Source: Streptomyces sp. NBC_01463
GTDB taxonomy: Bacteria > Actinomycetota > Actinomycetes > Streptomycetales > Streptomycetaceae
Assembly (NCBI GenBank): GCA_036227345.1
Contig: CP109468.1
Span: 4,836,001 to 4,900,000 of the forward strand
Length of the DNA stretch: 64,000 nt
Direction of reading: 5' to 3'
The notes below the pieces were generated by a model, which worked only from the letters and a program-made list of their open reading frames with translations, was not told the origin of the DNA and ran no database searches. Below, one piece after another: positions 43,459 through 52,639 of the stretch; position 1 is the stretch's first letter, and each line of letters starts with the position of its first letter. The position numbers and the translations under genes were made by a program.

Positions 43459-44983
43459 GGATGCCTCCCTGGCTGTCGTCGATCTGGGCCCGCACGGCCT
43501 CTTGGATCTTCTTGCGTTGAGGTTTGAACTGTGAGGTCAGCAGGCCGTTCTCGATACTGAAGCGCTCTTTGGCCACCACGACCCGGCGGATCTTCTCATC
43601 CTTGCCGAAGGCGGCGTTGGACCGCGCGAGCTGGTCGGCGATGGCCGCCTCGTCGGCGGGGTCACCGGCGGGGGAGACCACCGCGATCAGCTGCGTACGG
43701 CTCGGGCACAGGACCACGCACTCCTCGATCGCGGGGCTCTGCTTCATGTAGTCCTCCAGGGGACGGACCATGATCTTCCGCGCGTCCTCCAGCACGATGA
43801 CGTCGTCCGCCCGGCCCTGGATGTACAGGAAGCCGTCCTCGTCGAGATGACCGATGTCACCGGTGCGCACGATGCCCGGTTCGCTGAACACCCGCTCGGA
43901 CGTCCCTTCGGGGGCGTACAGATAGCGGTCGGCCACCGGGTGGACACTGCGCACGCTGATCACGCCGTTCTCGTCGAACAGCACTTCCTTGCCCGGCACC
44001 ACCTGACCGACGCTGCCCAGCCGGTGCGCACCCGGATGGTTCTTGCTGACGATGCAGGTCTCGTTGAGGCCGTAACCCTCGAATATCGGCACACCGATGT
44101 CGGTGAAGAAGCGCAGCACCGTCTCGGCCGCGGGAGCGGAGCCGGTCCACAGGTAGCGGATGCGGTCACCCAGCAGCCGGTCGGCGGCAGCGCGCAGACC
44201 GGCCGTCGTCGGCGGGCCGTCGGCGGCCCTGCGGGCCCGCGACTCGATACGCTGCTGGGCGATCTTGTAGAAGGCTGGCACGCCCATGACCACGGTGGGG
44301 CGGGCTTGGCGCAGCGCCGAGAACGCCGTCTCATAGGCGCTGAGTGTGACGTCGTGACCATGACGCAGCGCGGAGTAGATCCAGTACCGCTGCTGGAGCA
44401 GTGACAGCGGCAGGAACACGAACACGTCGTCGCCGGGGCCGTGCGCGAACATGCTGTGCGCCGCGCGCAGGGAGCTGTCGATGCTCCCGGCGGTGGCGGC
44501 CAGACCCTTGGGTTCACCGGTGCTGCCCGACGTGAACTTGATGGTGGTCGACTCGTCGGAGGCGTACTCCACGGGATCGGGTGCCGCGTCCGGCTCCGTC
44601 GACGCCACGAGCTTGGACACCTCGTCGATCGGCAGGACACCGTCGCCGTGCCCGTCCCGGTCGGTGAAGAGCAGCTTCAGCCCGTAGCGCGCGAGGAGGG
44701 CAGGTCCGGGGTCGAACTTCCCCGGCTCCAGTCCGGCGGTCACCGCCTTCAGCCGCAGCGCCGCGAGGTCGAGCAGCACCCACTCAGGGCAGTTGGCCGA
44801 CAGGATGCCGATCCGGTCGCCGGCGCGCACACCGAGCCGCGCCAGGGCCACCGCGAGCCGGCCGGACTGCTCGTACAGCTCCGTCAGGCCGAGGGAGCGG
44901 GAGTCGCCGGGGCCGATGAAACGGAGGCGATGGCCCGGTGCCGGCGGATGCCCGAGGACATGGGCGAGTACGGAGTCGCTCAT
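43448..44983 (-). CDS. AMP-forming acyl ligase (ANL superfamily)
   Basis: The 511-residue enzyme has the adenylation core: FTSGSTGEPKGLA (P-loop), GYGLNET (A5 region), RTGDIGHLDEDGFLYIQGR (A7/A8) and the C-terminal NGLLTSQFKPQRKKI with the catalytic lysine. It activates a carboxylic acid as the acyl-AMP for transfer to CoA or a carrier protein. ATG 44983 overlaps the cupin-MetRS stop (ATGA). The hydrazino acid released by the upstream enzymes, loaded on the carrier at 49673, is the most economical substrate guess. Confidence 0.9.
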   Translation of the reverse strand: MSDSVLAHVLGHPPAPGHRLRFIGPGDSRSLGLTELYEQSGRLAVALARLGVRAGDRIGILSANCPEWVLLDLAALRLKAVTAGLEPGKFDPGPALLARYGLKLLFTDRDGHGDGVLPIDEVSKLVASTEPDAAPDPVEYASDESTTIKFTSGSTGEPKGLAATAGSIDSSLRAAHSMFAHGPGDDVFVFLPLSLLQQRYWIYSALRHGHDVTLSAYETAFSALRQARPTVVMGVPAFYKIAQQRIESRARRAADGPPTTAGLRAAADRLLGDRIRYLWTGSAPAAETVLRFFTDIGVPIFEGYGLNETCIVSKNHPGAHRLGSVGQVVPGKEVLFDENGVISVRSVHPVADRYLYAPEGTSERVFSEPGIVRTGDIGHLDEDGFLYIQGRADDVIVLEDARKIMVRPLEDYMKQSPAIEECVVLCPSRTQLIAVVSPAGDPADEAAIADQLARSNAAFGKDEKIRRVVVAKERFSIENGLLTSQFKPQRKKIQEAVRAQIDDSQGGIHAR

Positions 44984-47004
44984 CGTTCGCCCCGGTCCGT
45001 GGTGAAGAAGACCTGGCCGCTCAGGTCGACGACGCTGCCCGCGGGCAGCAGGGTCGAGGTCGCGGGCCACTCACTGGCCGGCGGCATGCCCAGGGCCGTG
45101 GCCAGCCTCTCCGCGAAACGCGGCATGACCGGCGTCGCGCACATCGCGAGAAGCCGTGCCGCGCACAGCTCCAGGGCGATCGTGGTGCGGTTCTCGTCGG
45201 ACCACTTCTCGCTCTGTGCGGTCCTCGCCTCCACCCGGGAGAACCGGATGGCGTCCGCGACGATTCCGCTCAGCTCGTCGGCGGCCTGGTTGAGCGAGAA
45301 GGCGTCGGGCCCGAGCGCCGCGGTGAGCGCGGCGAGCCGGCCGTTGAGCCGGGCGAGGAAGGCGGTCTGCTCCCGCGTCCAGATCCCGGCGTCCGGGGCC
45401 CGCCCGGCGTGGTCCTTCTCGATCCGGCCGCCCAGGTCCTGCAGCCACGCCTGCCAGCCGCCGGTCAACTCCTCGTCCAGGACGGCCCCGTAGGCAGCGT
45501 GCCGGAAGTCCGTGCGCCGCCCCTCCGGGCGGGTGCGGGACAGGAAGAAGCGGACGGCGTCCACGCTGTCCGGACCGAGGATCTCCTTCCCCCACACCGC
45601 GTGGCGACGGCTGGTGGAGAACTTCTCGCCCTCCAGGAGGTAGAACTCGTTGACGTGATAGTCCACGTCGGGCGTCCACCCGGGATGGGCCAGCTTGTAC
45701 AGGACCGGGTACAGCATCGAGTGGTAGAAGCTGTTGTCGTACCCGAAGAAGTGGACGATCTTCCAGTCCGCTCCGGGGGCGCCGGCCCGCCAGTCGCGAC
45801 CGTTGGCACGCCCGATCGCCTCGATCCCGTACAGGAAGCCGTACGACATCTCCGGCCAGACCCAGATGACCTGTTCCCCCTCGGCGTCCGACGAGGCCGG
45901 GGCAACGCCCCAGGACGAGGGGTGGGTGAGGGCGATGTCGAGGCGGTCGCGGCCCAGGAGCCGGTCGGTCAGTTCCCGCAGCCGGGCGGGCACGCGCCCC
46001 AGGCGGTGATGCTCGGCCAGGTCGGTGCCGAACTCGTGCAGCGGCAGGGAGTAGCGGGTGACCGAGCCCTGTTCCGGAACCAGGTCCGAGCGCCCCGAGC
46101 GGGCGCCGCCCAGCTCGGCGCAGTTGTTGGGCTCACCGCACTCCTCGCAGATGTTGCCGCCCGCCGGTGCCGCGCACGACGGGCAGGAGCCGTGCACGTC
46201 GACCTCGTACAGGTACTCGCCCGACCCGGCGTCGAACAACGCCGGGCCCGGCCTCGGCTCCACTCTGCCGGAGGCCACCACGCGGTCGAAGAACGCCCGC
46301 AGTCCCTCGGCGTACTCGGCGTTCCCCGCCGTCGTCGTGTACTGGTCGGGGTGGATGTCCATCAGCGCCAGCGTCGCCGCGATCTCCGCGCCGTAATGGG
46401 CCGCGGTCTCGGCCGAGGTGCGTCCCTCGCGCCGTGCCGCCTCGGTCACATAGCTCTGGTGGTCGTCGCTGCCGGTGATGTGCCAGGCGTCCGCGCCGTT
46501 CATCCGCTGGAAGCGCACATAGGCGTCGGCCCCCAGGTAGGGGCCCGACAGATGCCCCAGGTGCAGATCGCCGTTGGGTGTCGGAGGGGTCGAGAAGACG
46601 AACCGCGGACGGTGGCCGAGCCGTGCCCCGCCGCCGTCCGCGGCCGCGGTGGAGGCCCGCCGGGCGTCGCGCCAGTAGAAGGTGGCGAACACCAGGTCGT
46701 CGCTGCCGTGGTTCTCGAGCACATGGGTGTCGAAGGGTTCGAAGAGCGCCACGACGCCCGGCGCGGCCGGGTGCCGCACCTGTCCGTTCACGACGATCTC
46801 GCCGCGTCCGGAGACGATCACGAAGACCTCGTTCTCGTCGTGCTGGTGGGCCATGGACGACGCTCCCGGCACGACCCGGCCCCAGCCGGTGTGGACGCCG
46901 ACGTCACCGGAGCCGCCGGGCCCGGGGCTGCCGAGGTCCAGGTCGCTCATGTCGATGCCCAGCGCCGCCCGAAGGGCCGCGGGGTCGTAGGCACTGATCT
47001 TCAC
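44980..47004 (-). CDS. Cupin-MetRS fusion hydrazine synthetase
   Basis: The 674-residue protein joins a cupin (about residues 30-110; MAHQHDENEVFVIVSGRGEI with H53, H55, E59, and THVLEN with H94) to a methionyl-tRNA-synthetase-like part from residue 133. The latter keeps the HIGH motif as HLGH (148-151), a four-cysteine zinc knuckle (C274, C277, C286, C289) and KFSTS (461-465) in place of KMSKS, but not a usable anticodon tail. Such fusions (Spb40, Tri28) condense an N-hydroxylated lysine with an activated amino acid and rearrange it to an N-N bond. GTG 47004 overlaps the oxidase stop (GTGA), with AAGGAG 6 nt upstream. Confidence 0.93.
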   Translation of the reverse strand: MKISAYDPAALRAALGIDMSDLDLGSPGPGGSGDVGVHTGWGRVVPGASSMAHQHDENEVFVIVSGRGEIVVNGQVRHPAAPGVVALFEPFDTHVLENHGSDDLVFATFYWRDARRASTAAADGGGARLGHRPRFVFSTPPTPNGDLHLGHLSGPYLGADAYVRFQRMNGADAWHITGSDDHQSYVTEAARREGRTSAETAAHYGAEIAATLALMDIHPDQYTTTAGNAEYAEGLRAFFDRVVASGRVEPRPGPALFDAGSGEYLYEVDVHGSCPSCAAPAGGNICEECGEPNNCAELGGARSGRSDLVPEQGSVTRYSLPLHEFGTDLAEHHRLGRVPARLRELTDRLLGRDRLDIALTHPSSWGVAPASSDAEGEQVIWVWPEMSYGFLYGIEAIGRANGRDWRAGAPGADWKIVHFFGYDNSFYHSMLYPVLYKLAHPGWTPDVDYHVNEFYLLEGEKFSTSRRHAVWGKEILGPDSVDAVRFFLSRTRPEGRRTDFRHAAYGAVLDEELTGGWQAWLQDLGGRIEKDHAGRAPDAGIWTREQTAFLARLNGRLAALTAALGPDAFSLNQAADELSGIVADAIRFSRVEARTAQSEKWSDENRTTIALELCAARLLAMCATPVMPRFAERLATALGMPPASEWPATSTLLPAGSVVDLSGQVFFTTDRGER

Positions 47005-48086
47005 AGGGTGCTCCTTCGGTACGCGGGACCACTCGGCAGGCCGAGCAGATCGGCCGTCTCCGCGGCTGTCGCCGGGGCGAGCCGGTAGCCGGATCCATTG
47101 GCGGCGCCCGCGAACACGACGCGGTCGTACGGGTCGAGCGAGCGGATCAGGGGTTCGGCCGTGGTGCTGTACGCATCGCAGAAGACGCGGCCCGAGACAC
47201 AGCTCCCCGCCAGGTCCGGCGCGTAGCGGCCGAGGACCTCACGGGCCTCGGCCAGGTCCCGGGGAAGCAGTCCGGCCCGCAGCTCGTCCGGGTCGACGTC
47301 CCACTCCCGGCATGTGTAGCTGAACAGCCAGTGGCCGGCGTACCCCAACGGCAGCAGGAAGGCGTCCTCGTCGTGGAAGGAGACCACCGGGGCGTCCGGC
47401 TCCGGCTGCCGCTCGACGTGCAGGGCGACGACCTTCTTCACCCGGGCGCCGAGCGGCTCGACCAGGCCGCCCCACGCGGGATCGGCCAGCCACGGCCCGG
47501 GAGCCAGGACGACCCGTCCCGCGGTCACGGTGTCACCGGAGCCCAGCCGGAGGGCCACGGACGACGTCCCGGGCTCCACGGCCGTCACCCGCACCCCTTC
47601 GAGGAAGCGGACACCGGGGCGCAGCTCCCGGGCCAGCAGCCGCGTGAGGCCCGGCACGTCCGCGTACTGGCAGCCCGCCACCGACCACACCCCGCAGCCC
47701 GCCGGCGGCAGCACCGGGCTGCCGGCCACGACCAGCTCCTTCGGGTCCGCGGCCGCCGGAGCGGCGTCGGGAAGATGCACTTCGCGCAGCCCGGGTTCGG
47801 ACTCCAGCGCCGCCACCACGTACATGTCGCGGTCGTGGATGGGCACGTCGGACCGCTGTTCCCGCAGGGTCCGGTAGAAGTCCTGGCTGTAGGCCGTCAT
47901 GCGCCGTACCCGCTCGGTCGCCCCTCGGGGGAAGTGCAGCCCGGCCGAGCGGCGGCTCGCACCGGAGGCCACGGCGTCGCGCTCCACGACGAGGACGGAG
48001 AGGCCCGGATCGCGCCGGACCACCTCCCGGGCGATCATGACTCCGGCGATGCCGGCACCCACGATCGCGATGTCCGCTGTCTCCAA
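47001..48086 (-). CDS. FAD-dependent amine oxidoreductase (glycine oxidase/DAO type)
   Basis: The 361-residue protein has a Rossmann start (IAIVGAGIAGVMIAREV), SGASRRSAGLHFPRG after it, and the DAO-family C-terminus (VVFAGAANGSGYRLAPATA). Homologues in hydrazine pathways oxidise the secondary amine of the N6-(carboxymethylamino)lysine-type intermediate and release the hydrazino acid and a semialdehyde. TTG 48086 is chosen since AGGAGG lies 10 nt upstream; the gap to the monooxygenase stop is 5 bp. The next gene overlaps by GTGA. Confidence 0.9.
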   Translation of the reverse strand: METADIAIVGAGIAGVMIAREVVRRDPGLSVLVVERDAVASGASRRSAGLHFPRGATERVRRMTAYSQDFYRTLREQRSDVPIHDRDMYVVAALESEPGLREVHLPDAAPAAADPKELVVAGSPVLPPAGCGVWSVAGCQYADVPGLTRLLARELRPGVRFLEGVRVTAVEPGTSSVALRLGSGDTVTAGRVVLAPGPWLADPAWGGLVEPLGARVKKVVALHVERQPEPDAPVVSFHDEDAFLLPLGYAGHWLFSYTCREWDVDPDELRAGLLPRDLAEAREVLGRYAPDLAGSCVSGRVFCDAYSTTAEPLIRSLDPYDRVVFAGAANGSGYRLAPATAAETADLLGLPSGPAYRRSTL

Positions 48087-48091
48087 GGTGT

Positions 48092-49420
48092 TCAGGCCTC
48101 CTGGTCTTCGACGCCGGGCTGGTCGGCCGCCCACTGAACGAAGGACGGGTACGGATCGGGGGTGCGGGTGCCGAGTATCCGGTCGGCGATCCGCCGGCTG
48201 CGCCAGGCGTTGAGGCTCAGATTGGGGTCGGCGAGGCCGCGCTGCTGCCGTGCCGCGTTCTGCAGGAAGATGTTGCGGTCGGCAGGGCCGTCCCACTGCA
48301 CGGCGAAGTCACGGTCGATCCGGTACTCCGTGCCCGCCCGCTCCAGGCGCTCCGCGAGGGGGGCGAGGAAGTCGGTGCCGACCGGCCGGAAGCCGGTGGC
48401 CCAGACGACGGTGTCGCAGGCCAGCGTCTCGGCGGCGAAGGGCTGCTCGTGGTGGTCCAGCGTCAGCTCCCAGCCACTGGTGTCGCTGCCCTTGACCTCG
48501 CGCACGTGCCGGTTCGGCAACAGGCCGAATCCGCCTCGCGGCCGGCCGGCCAGGACGAACCGGAGGAAGTAGAGGCGCTGGTAGATCTCCCGCAGAGTCG
48601 ACTCGGAGATCCCGTCGCTGGTCAGCACCTGCCGTTCCGTGAACGCGCCACGCGCGTCACCGTCGAGCGAGGCGAAGTAGTCCGAGTGGGCCGGCACGTA
48701 GTACTCGTTGGTGAACGGCGAGTCGTCGATGGGCAGGAAGTTGGCCCGCCGGGACACCCACGTCACCTGAGCGGGACGCTCGGAATCCGGCCGGGAGATC
48801 AGGTCGAGGAACGCCTCGGCACCGGACTGCCCCCCGCCGACCACGCAGACGCGTCTGCCCGCGAGCTCCGCCGCCCGTGGGGCGAAGTCGGCGACGTGGA
48901 ACTGGGTCCGGCCGAGGGCGTCGCGGGCCGCCGGCGGCACCCAGGCACGGCTGCCGACGCCGATCGCGATGTTGTCCGCCCGCACCACACGTCGGTCGGT
49001 GTGCACGACGAAGTGCTCGTCGAACTCCACGGACAGCACCTTCTCGCCGAAGGTGACGTTCTCGTTGCGGCGGCTCGCCCACTCCAGGTAGTTGCGGAAC
49101 TCCTGGCGGGGTACGGCATCGAAACTGGCGTTGAGGAAGTGGTAGATCCTGCCGCTCGCGTGCAGATAGGACAGGAAGGAGAACGGGTTCGTCGGATCGG
49201 CCAGGGTCACAAGGTCCTTGAACAGGGAGACCTGAAGCAAGGCGCCGTGCAGCTGCTGGCCGTCGTGCCAACTGAAGTGTTCCTTCTTGTCGACGAAGAG
49301 GTTCGGAACGTCCGGTCGCCCGTGCAGCAATGAAGCCAGGCTCAGGTTCGCCGGACCGGCACCTACGCCGACACAACGGAAATGCGGAACGGCCCGCCGA
49401 GAATTCATCTCACCAACCAT
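48092..49420 (-). CDS. Lysine/ornithine N-monooxygenase
   Basis: The 442-residue flavoenzyme has FRCVGVGAGPANLSLASLL (FAD site), LLQVSLFKDLVTLADPTNPFSFLSYL (substrate region common to L-lysine and L-ornithine hydroxylases), VCVVGGGQSGAEAFLDL (NADPH site) and VVWATGFRPVG. It hydroxylates a side-chain amine with O2 and NADPH. With the next two genes the likely substrate is lysine N6, giving the hydroxylamine needed for N-N bond formation. It is the first gene of the operon. ATG 49420 is the longest start; ATG 49408 is an alternative. Confidence 0.95.
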   Translation of the reverse strand: MVGEMNSRRAVPHFRCVGVGAGPANLSLASLLHGRPDVPNLFVDKKEHFSWHDGQQLHGALLQVSLFKDLVTLADPTNPFSFLSYLHASGRIYHFLNASFDAVPRQEFRNYLEWASRRNENVTFGEKVLSVEFDEHFVVHTDRRVVRADNIAIGVGSRAWVPPAARDALGRTQFHVADFAPRAAELAGRRVCVVGGGQSGAEAFLDLISRPDSERPAQVTWVSRRANFLPIDDSPFTNEYYVPAHSDYFASLDGDARGAFTERQVLTSDGISESTLREIYQRLYFLRFVLAGRPRGGFGLLPNRHVREVKGSDTSGWELTLDHHEQPFAAETLACDTVVWATGFRPVGTDFLAPLAERLERAGTEYRIDRDFAVQWDGPADRNIFLQNAARQQRGLADPNLSLNAWRSRRIADRILGTRTPDPYPSFVQWAADQPGVEDQEA

Positions 49421-49672
49421 CAGATGTCGGGTGCCGTCATGGCGGACAGCGCAGACGCCAACGGCCTCTGCACACGAGGTCCCTCTCAGTGCGGTCTGAC
49501 AGTGACCACCCCAGCGTTCAGCACTCCCGCCAGGATTGGCAGCCCTCCTTGGGGTATGCCTATCCCGTCAGGTCTGTGGTGCGTCCTTACGAGCCTTGTC
49601 GGTCTGCGGTGTCCCGGGCGAGCGTTGTCCTGTCACACCGCTGGGTCCGGTCGAGGAAAGGGGGGCACCGTC
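49421..49672. promoter_or_regulatory. Divergent promoter region of the two main operons
   Basis: The 252-bp gap separates the monooxygenase and carrier-protein genes and must hold both operon promoters. CTCCTTGGGGTATGCCT at 49545-49561 matches 16 of 17 bases of the element upstream of the LuxR-type gene. It is the best candidate activator site. Confidence 0.65.
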
Positions 49673-49966
49673 ATGGACGAAACGGCCTCGCACACTGTCG
49701 CCAACGGTTCACAGGGCACGCACGGCGTCGCCGACGTGGTGATCACGGCACTGGCGGACATGCTCAAGCGGCCGGCGGAGACCCTCTCCCCGGACGCGCG
49801 TCTCGTCCAGGACCTGGACTTCGATTCGACGAGTTTCCTGGAGCTCCTCCTGCGCCTGGAGGACGACCTCGACACGGAGTTCGACCCCGACACGTTCGGC
49901 GCCGGCGGCTTCGAGACCGTCGCCAGCCTGATCGGTTACGTCGGCGAACAGAGCGGACAACGATGA
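49673..49966 (+). CDS. Acyl carrier protein (first)
   Basis: The 97-residue protein has the carrier core LSPDARLVQDLDFDSTSFLELLLRLE, with Ser52 as the phosphopantetheine site (the usual DSL reads DST). ATG 49673 follows a GGAAAGGGGGG stretch. Its stop overlaps the next gene (ATGA). As the first gene opposite the hydrazine operon it is the likely acceptor for the ligase product. Confidence 0.9.
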   Translation: MDETASHTVANGSQGTHGVADVVITALADMLKRPAETLSPDARLVQDLDFDSTSFLELLLRLEDDLDTEFDPDTFGAGGFETVASLIGYVGEQSGQR

Positions 49967-50676
49967 CGCGGGCCGAAGCCGCGTACAGCACCACAACCCG
50001 CCCGCCCGGGCCGTACCGCGCCGCCCGTGACCACGAGCCGCGCGCGGCGCTGGACGGACTGCACGCGGCGGTCGCCGACGATGCGCTCGTGTGCGGCCCC
50101 TCCGGCCACGCCGTGGCCTCGGCCGAACGCGTGGCATCGGCCCGACGGACCTGGCAGAACGGGGAGTTCGCGGAGTTCACCGCCGGATCGGGGGCCGGGC
50201 CGTACCCCCTCGGCGCGCCGGTCCTGGCCGAGCTGGGCATCGTGGCACTGCGCTGCGCGCCCCCGCGCCCCGCCGATGCCGGCCCGCCCGCGGACCCCGG
50301 CCCCGGAGACGGCTGGCAGCTCGGACTGCTCCGGCTGCGGCTGGGACTGTCCGAACGGCTCCGCGACGCCGTTCTCACGCACCTGCGCGAGCGGTCCTTC
50401 GGCGACACCCCGCTGCTCCAGCACCAGTTGCTGAGAGGCGCGCTCGCCGACGTCACCATCGAGCACCTGGAAGTGCACGGCATGCTGGACGAGGCACGGC
50501 TCGGCCCCGCCGCTGTCGCCGAGCTGCACCGCAAGCTCGGCCGGGCGGACCGGATCCTGCTGAGGTCGTTCGGCGCCGCCGGGTTCCTCGCCACGGGACC
50601 GGGGGCGTACGCCTGCCTCAGCGAACTGCTCGGCGACGTCTACGCGTTGCGCACGACGACGGAGACCGGCCGGTGA
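49963..50676 (+). CDS. Unknown protein, acyl-CoA-dehydrogenase-like C-terminal region
   Basis: The 237-residue protein is coupled by overlaps on both sides (ATGA, GTGA). Its N-terminal half has no recognisable motif. Its C-terminal half is helical (IEHLEVHGMLDEARLGPAAVAELHRKLGRADRILLRSFGAAGFLATGPGA, residues about 165-215) and resembles the helical bundle of acyl-CoA dehydrogenases but lacks the catalytic Glu segment. It may be the partner subunit of the dehydrogenase encoded next. The assignment is weak. Confidence 0.6.
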   Translation: MTRAEAAYSTTTRPPGPYRAARDHEPRAALDGLHAAVADDALVCGPSGHAVASAERVASARRTWQNGEFAEFTAGSGAGPYPLGAPVLAELGIVALRCAPPRPADAGPPADPGPGDGWQLGLLRLRLGLSERLRDAVLTHLRERSFGDTPLLQHQLLRGALADVTIEHLEVHGMLDEARLGPAAVAELHRKLGRADRILLRSFGAAGFLATGPGAYACLSELLGDVYALRTTTETGR

Positions 50677-51869
50677 CCGACCTGGACCCGTGGCGCCCCC
50701 TGCGGGAGCAGACCCGGCGAGCGGCCGCCGAGCTGCGTTCCCACGCGCTGTCGGCCGAGCGGGACCCCGACACGGTGGTCCGGCTCGCCGGACTCGAGCT
50801 GCCGCTGCGGCTGGCGACGCTGTGCGTCCCGAGGGAGTTCAACCCCTTCCCGCCGACCGCCGACGGCCGCCGCTACGACCTGACCCGGATCATGGACCAG
50901 GCGGTGTTCTTCGAGGAGGCCGCCTGGGGCGACATGGGCCTCGTCCTGGCCGCCCCCGGCTGTCTGCTGTCGGGCGCGATGGTGGCCCGCCTCGGCGACC
51001 GGACGCAGCAGGAGTGGTTCTACGGACGGCTCGTCGAGCGACGGCCCTCCTGGACCTTCCTCGCGATGACCGAGCCGGCCCATGGTTCGGACGGGGCCGG
51101 CGTGCAGGCGGAGCTGACCGTCTCCCCCGACGACTCGGAGCCCTGCCGGCTGAACGGCACGAAGACCTTCATCGGGAACGCCGCACGGGCCGACACCGGC
51201 GTCGTCGTGGCGCGCACAGGTCCCGGTCCGCTCGGAATCCGGTCGGTGCTGGTGGACACCGGGACCCCCGGATTCACCGCCGCGCACCTGGCCACGGTCG
51301 GACTCGGAGGCCTTCTGGGCACCATGACCTTCGACGACGTGGAGATCCCGCGCAGCCGCCTGCTCGGCTCGCACCTGCCCGCCACCCGGCGCGGCATGTG
51401 GGGCTGGATGACCGCCTTCAACGGTCTGCGCACCGTCGTCGCCGCGATGGGCGTCGGACTCGCGCGCGCCGCGTACGAGTACGTACGGGACGAGCGGCCG
51501 GCGCTCCACGGCACGGCACGGCACCGGCTGGACGCGATCGGTGCACGCATCGAGTCGGTGCGACGGCTGACGCACCGGGCCGCCGCGGCCGTCGACCACA
51601 ACCCTGCGGACGGTGCGCTCGCCTCCGCGGCCAAGGCCGCCGCGGCCCGGCTGGCGGAGGACGTCACCCAGGAGTCCCTGACGTTCTTCGGCCCGGGGGC
51701 CCGGCTGGACCATCCACTGCTCGACAAGTGGGCCAGGGACGCCCTGGGGATGGAGTTCATGGAGGGCACCGGCAACATCCAGCGGCTCAACGTCGCGGGA
51801 GCCCTCCTGCGTGGATCACTCGACCCGGCCGGTTGCCCGCCCGCCACGGCGGAGGGCGTCCGCTCATGA
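50673..51869 (+). CDS. Acyl-CoA (acyl-ACP) dehydrogenase
   Basis: The 398-residue flavoenzyme shows FLAMTEPAHGSDGAGVQAEL (FAD/substrate block), RLNGTKTFIGNAARAD and the C-terminal MEFMEGTGNIQRLNVAG, where the Glu of EGT is at the catalytic-base position. It starts at GTG 50673 inside the stop of the preceding gene. In hydrazine-derived pathways such dehydrogenases oxidise carrier-bound hydrazines, so both C-C and N-N desaturation are possible roles. Overlap with the PPTase gene is ATGA. Confidence 0.9.
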   Translation: MTDLDPWRPLREQTRRAAAELRSHALSAERDPDTVVRLAGLELPLRLATLCVPREFNPFPPTADGRRYDLTRIMDQAVFFEEAAWGDMGLVLAAPGCLLSGAMVARLGDRTQQEWFYGRLVERRPSWTFLAMTEPAHGSDGAGVQAELTVSPDDSEPCRLNGTKTFIGNAARADTGVVVARTGPGPLGIRSVLVDTGTPGFTAAHLATVGLGGLLGTMTFDDVEIPRSRLLGSHLPATRRGMWGWMTAFNGLRTVVAAMGVGLARAAYEYVRDERPALHGTARHRLDAIGARIESVRRLTHRAAAAVDHNPADGALASAAKAAAARLAEDVTQESLTFFGPGARLDHPLLDKWARDALGMEFMEGTGNIQRLNVAGALLRGSLDPAGCPPATAEGVRS

Positions 51870-52639
51870 ACGTGGAGAACCCCGACGTGGTGCAGGTGTG
51901 GCACATCGACCTCGACGAGCCGTCCGCCGCCACCGTGCACCGACTGGAGCAGCTGCTGTCGCCCGAGGAGACCGAGCGCCGCCGATCCTTTGCCGGGGAC
52001 CTGGCCCGCAGCCGGTTCACCGTCTCCCACGGGGCGGTCCGGCTGCTCCTTGGCCACCGGCTCGGCGTTCCGCCCCGTGCCGTCCGGCTGCGCAGCGGGA
52101 CCTGGGGAAAGCCCGAGGCCCTGGCGCCGCGCGGCAGACCGGCGCCGCGCTTCAGCCTCACGCACTCCCGAGGGCACGCGCTGTTCGCACTCACCGGACG
52201 GCGCGCCGTGGGCATCGACCTGGAGTACCACGAGGGGCGGTCCACAACGGCGCTTGCCGCACGTCACTTCCCCGCGGCGGAAGGAGCGGCCGTCCGCCGC
52301 CGCGGACCGCACGGCGGACCTCTCTTCGTACGGCTGTGGACCCGCAAGGAGGCATGCGTGAAGGCGGTGGGAGCCCGGCTGGCCGAGGGGCTCGCCCTGC
52401 CCACCGCGGGCACCGGACCCGGCCTGCTCGTCAGCGATCCGGCCGGACGGCTGCCCGGCCCCTGGCGCGTGCGCGACCTGACGGCACCGGCGGGATGCGG
52501 CGCCGCCGTGGCCCTGGCCGGGGCCGCCCCGTACCGCGTCATCGAGCACCGCTTCGCCCCCGCCGAGCACGACGGCGGTGCGGAACTCCCGGCCGGCGCT
52601 CAAACATTCTGTGTCTGGAGGCACGCACATGAAGACTGA
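51866..52639 (+). CDS. Sfp-type 4'-phosphopantetheinyl transferase
   Basis: The 257-residue enzyme has FSLTHSRGHALFAL, VGIDLEYHEGR (magnesium site) and RLWTRKEACVKAVG (W-x-x-K-E-A), the defining motifs. It activates the carriers encoded around it by adding phosphopantetheine from CoA. ATG 51866 overlaps the dehydrogenase stop. A dedicated PPTase supports a carrier-based, self-contained pathway. Confidence 0.93.
   Translation: MNVENPDVVQVWHIDLDEPSAATVHRLEQLLSPEETERRRSFAGDLARSRFTVSHGAVRLLLGHRLGVPPRAVRLRSGTWGKPEALAPRGRPAPRFSLTHSRGHALFALTGRRAVGIDLEYHEGRSTTALAARHFPAAEGAAVRRRGPHGGPLFVRLWTRKEACVKAVGARLAEGLALPTAGTGPGLLVSDPAGRLPGPWRVRDLTAPAGCGAAVALAGAAPYRVIEHRFAPAEHDGGAELPAGAQTFCVWRHAHED

Noticed and set aside
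44980..47004. A second methionyl-tRNA synthetase, for example a resistance copy
   Set aside because: The fused cupin, altered KMSKS, lack of a normal tRNA-binding end and location between an N-hydroxylase operon partner and a ligase fit hydrazine synthetase far better.
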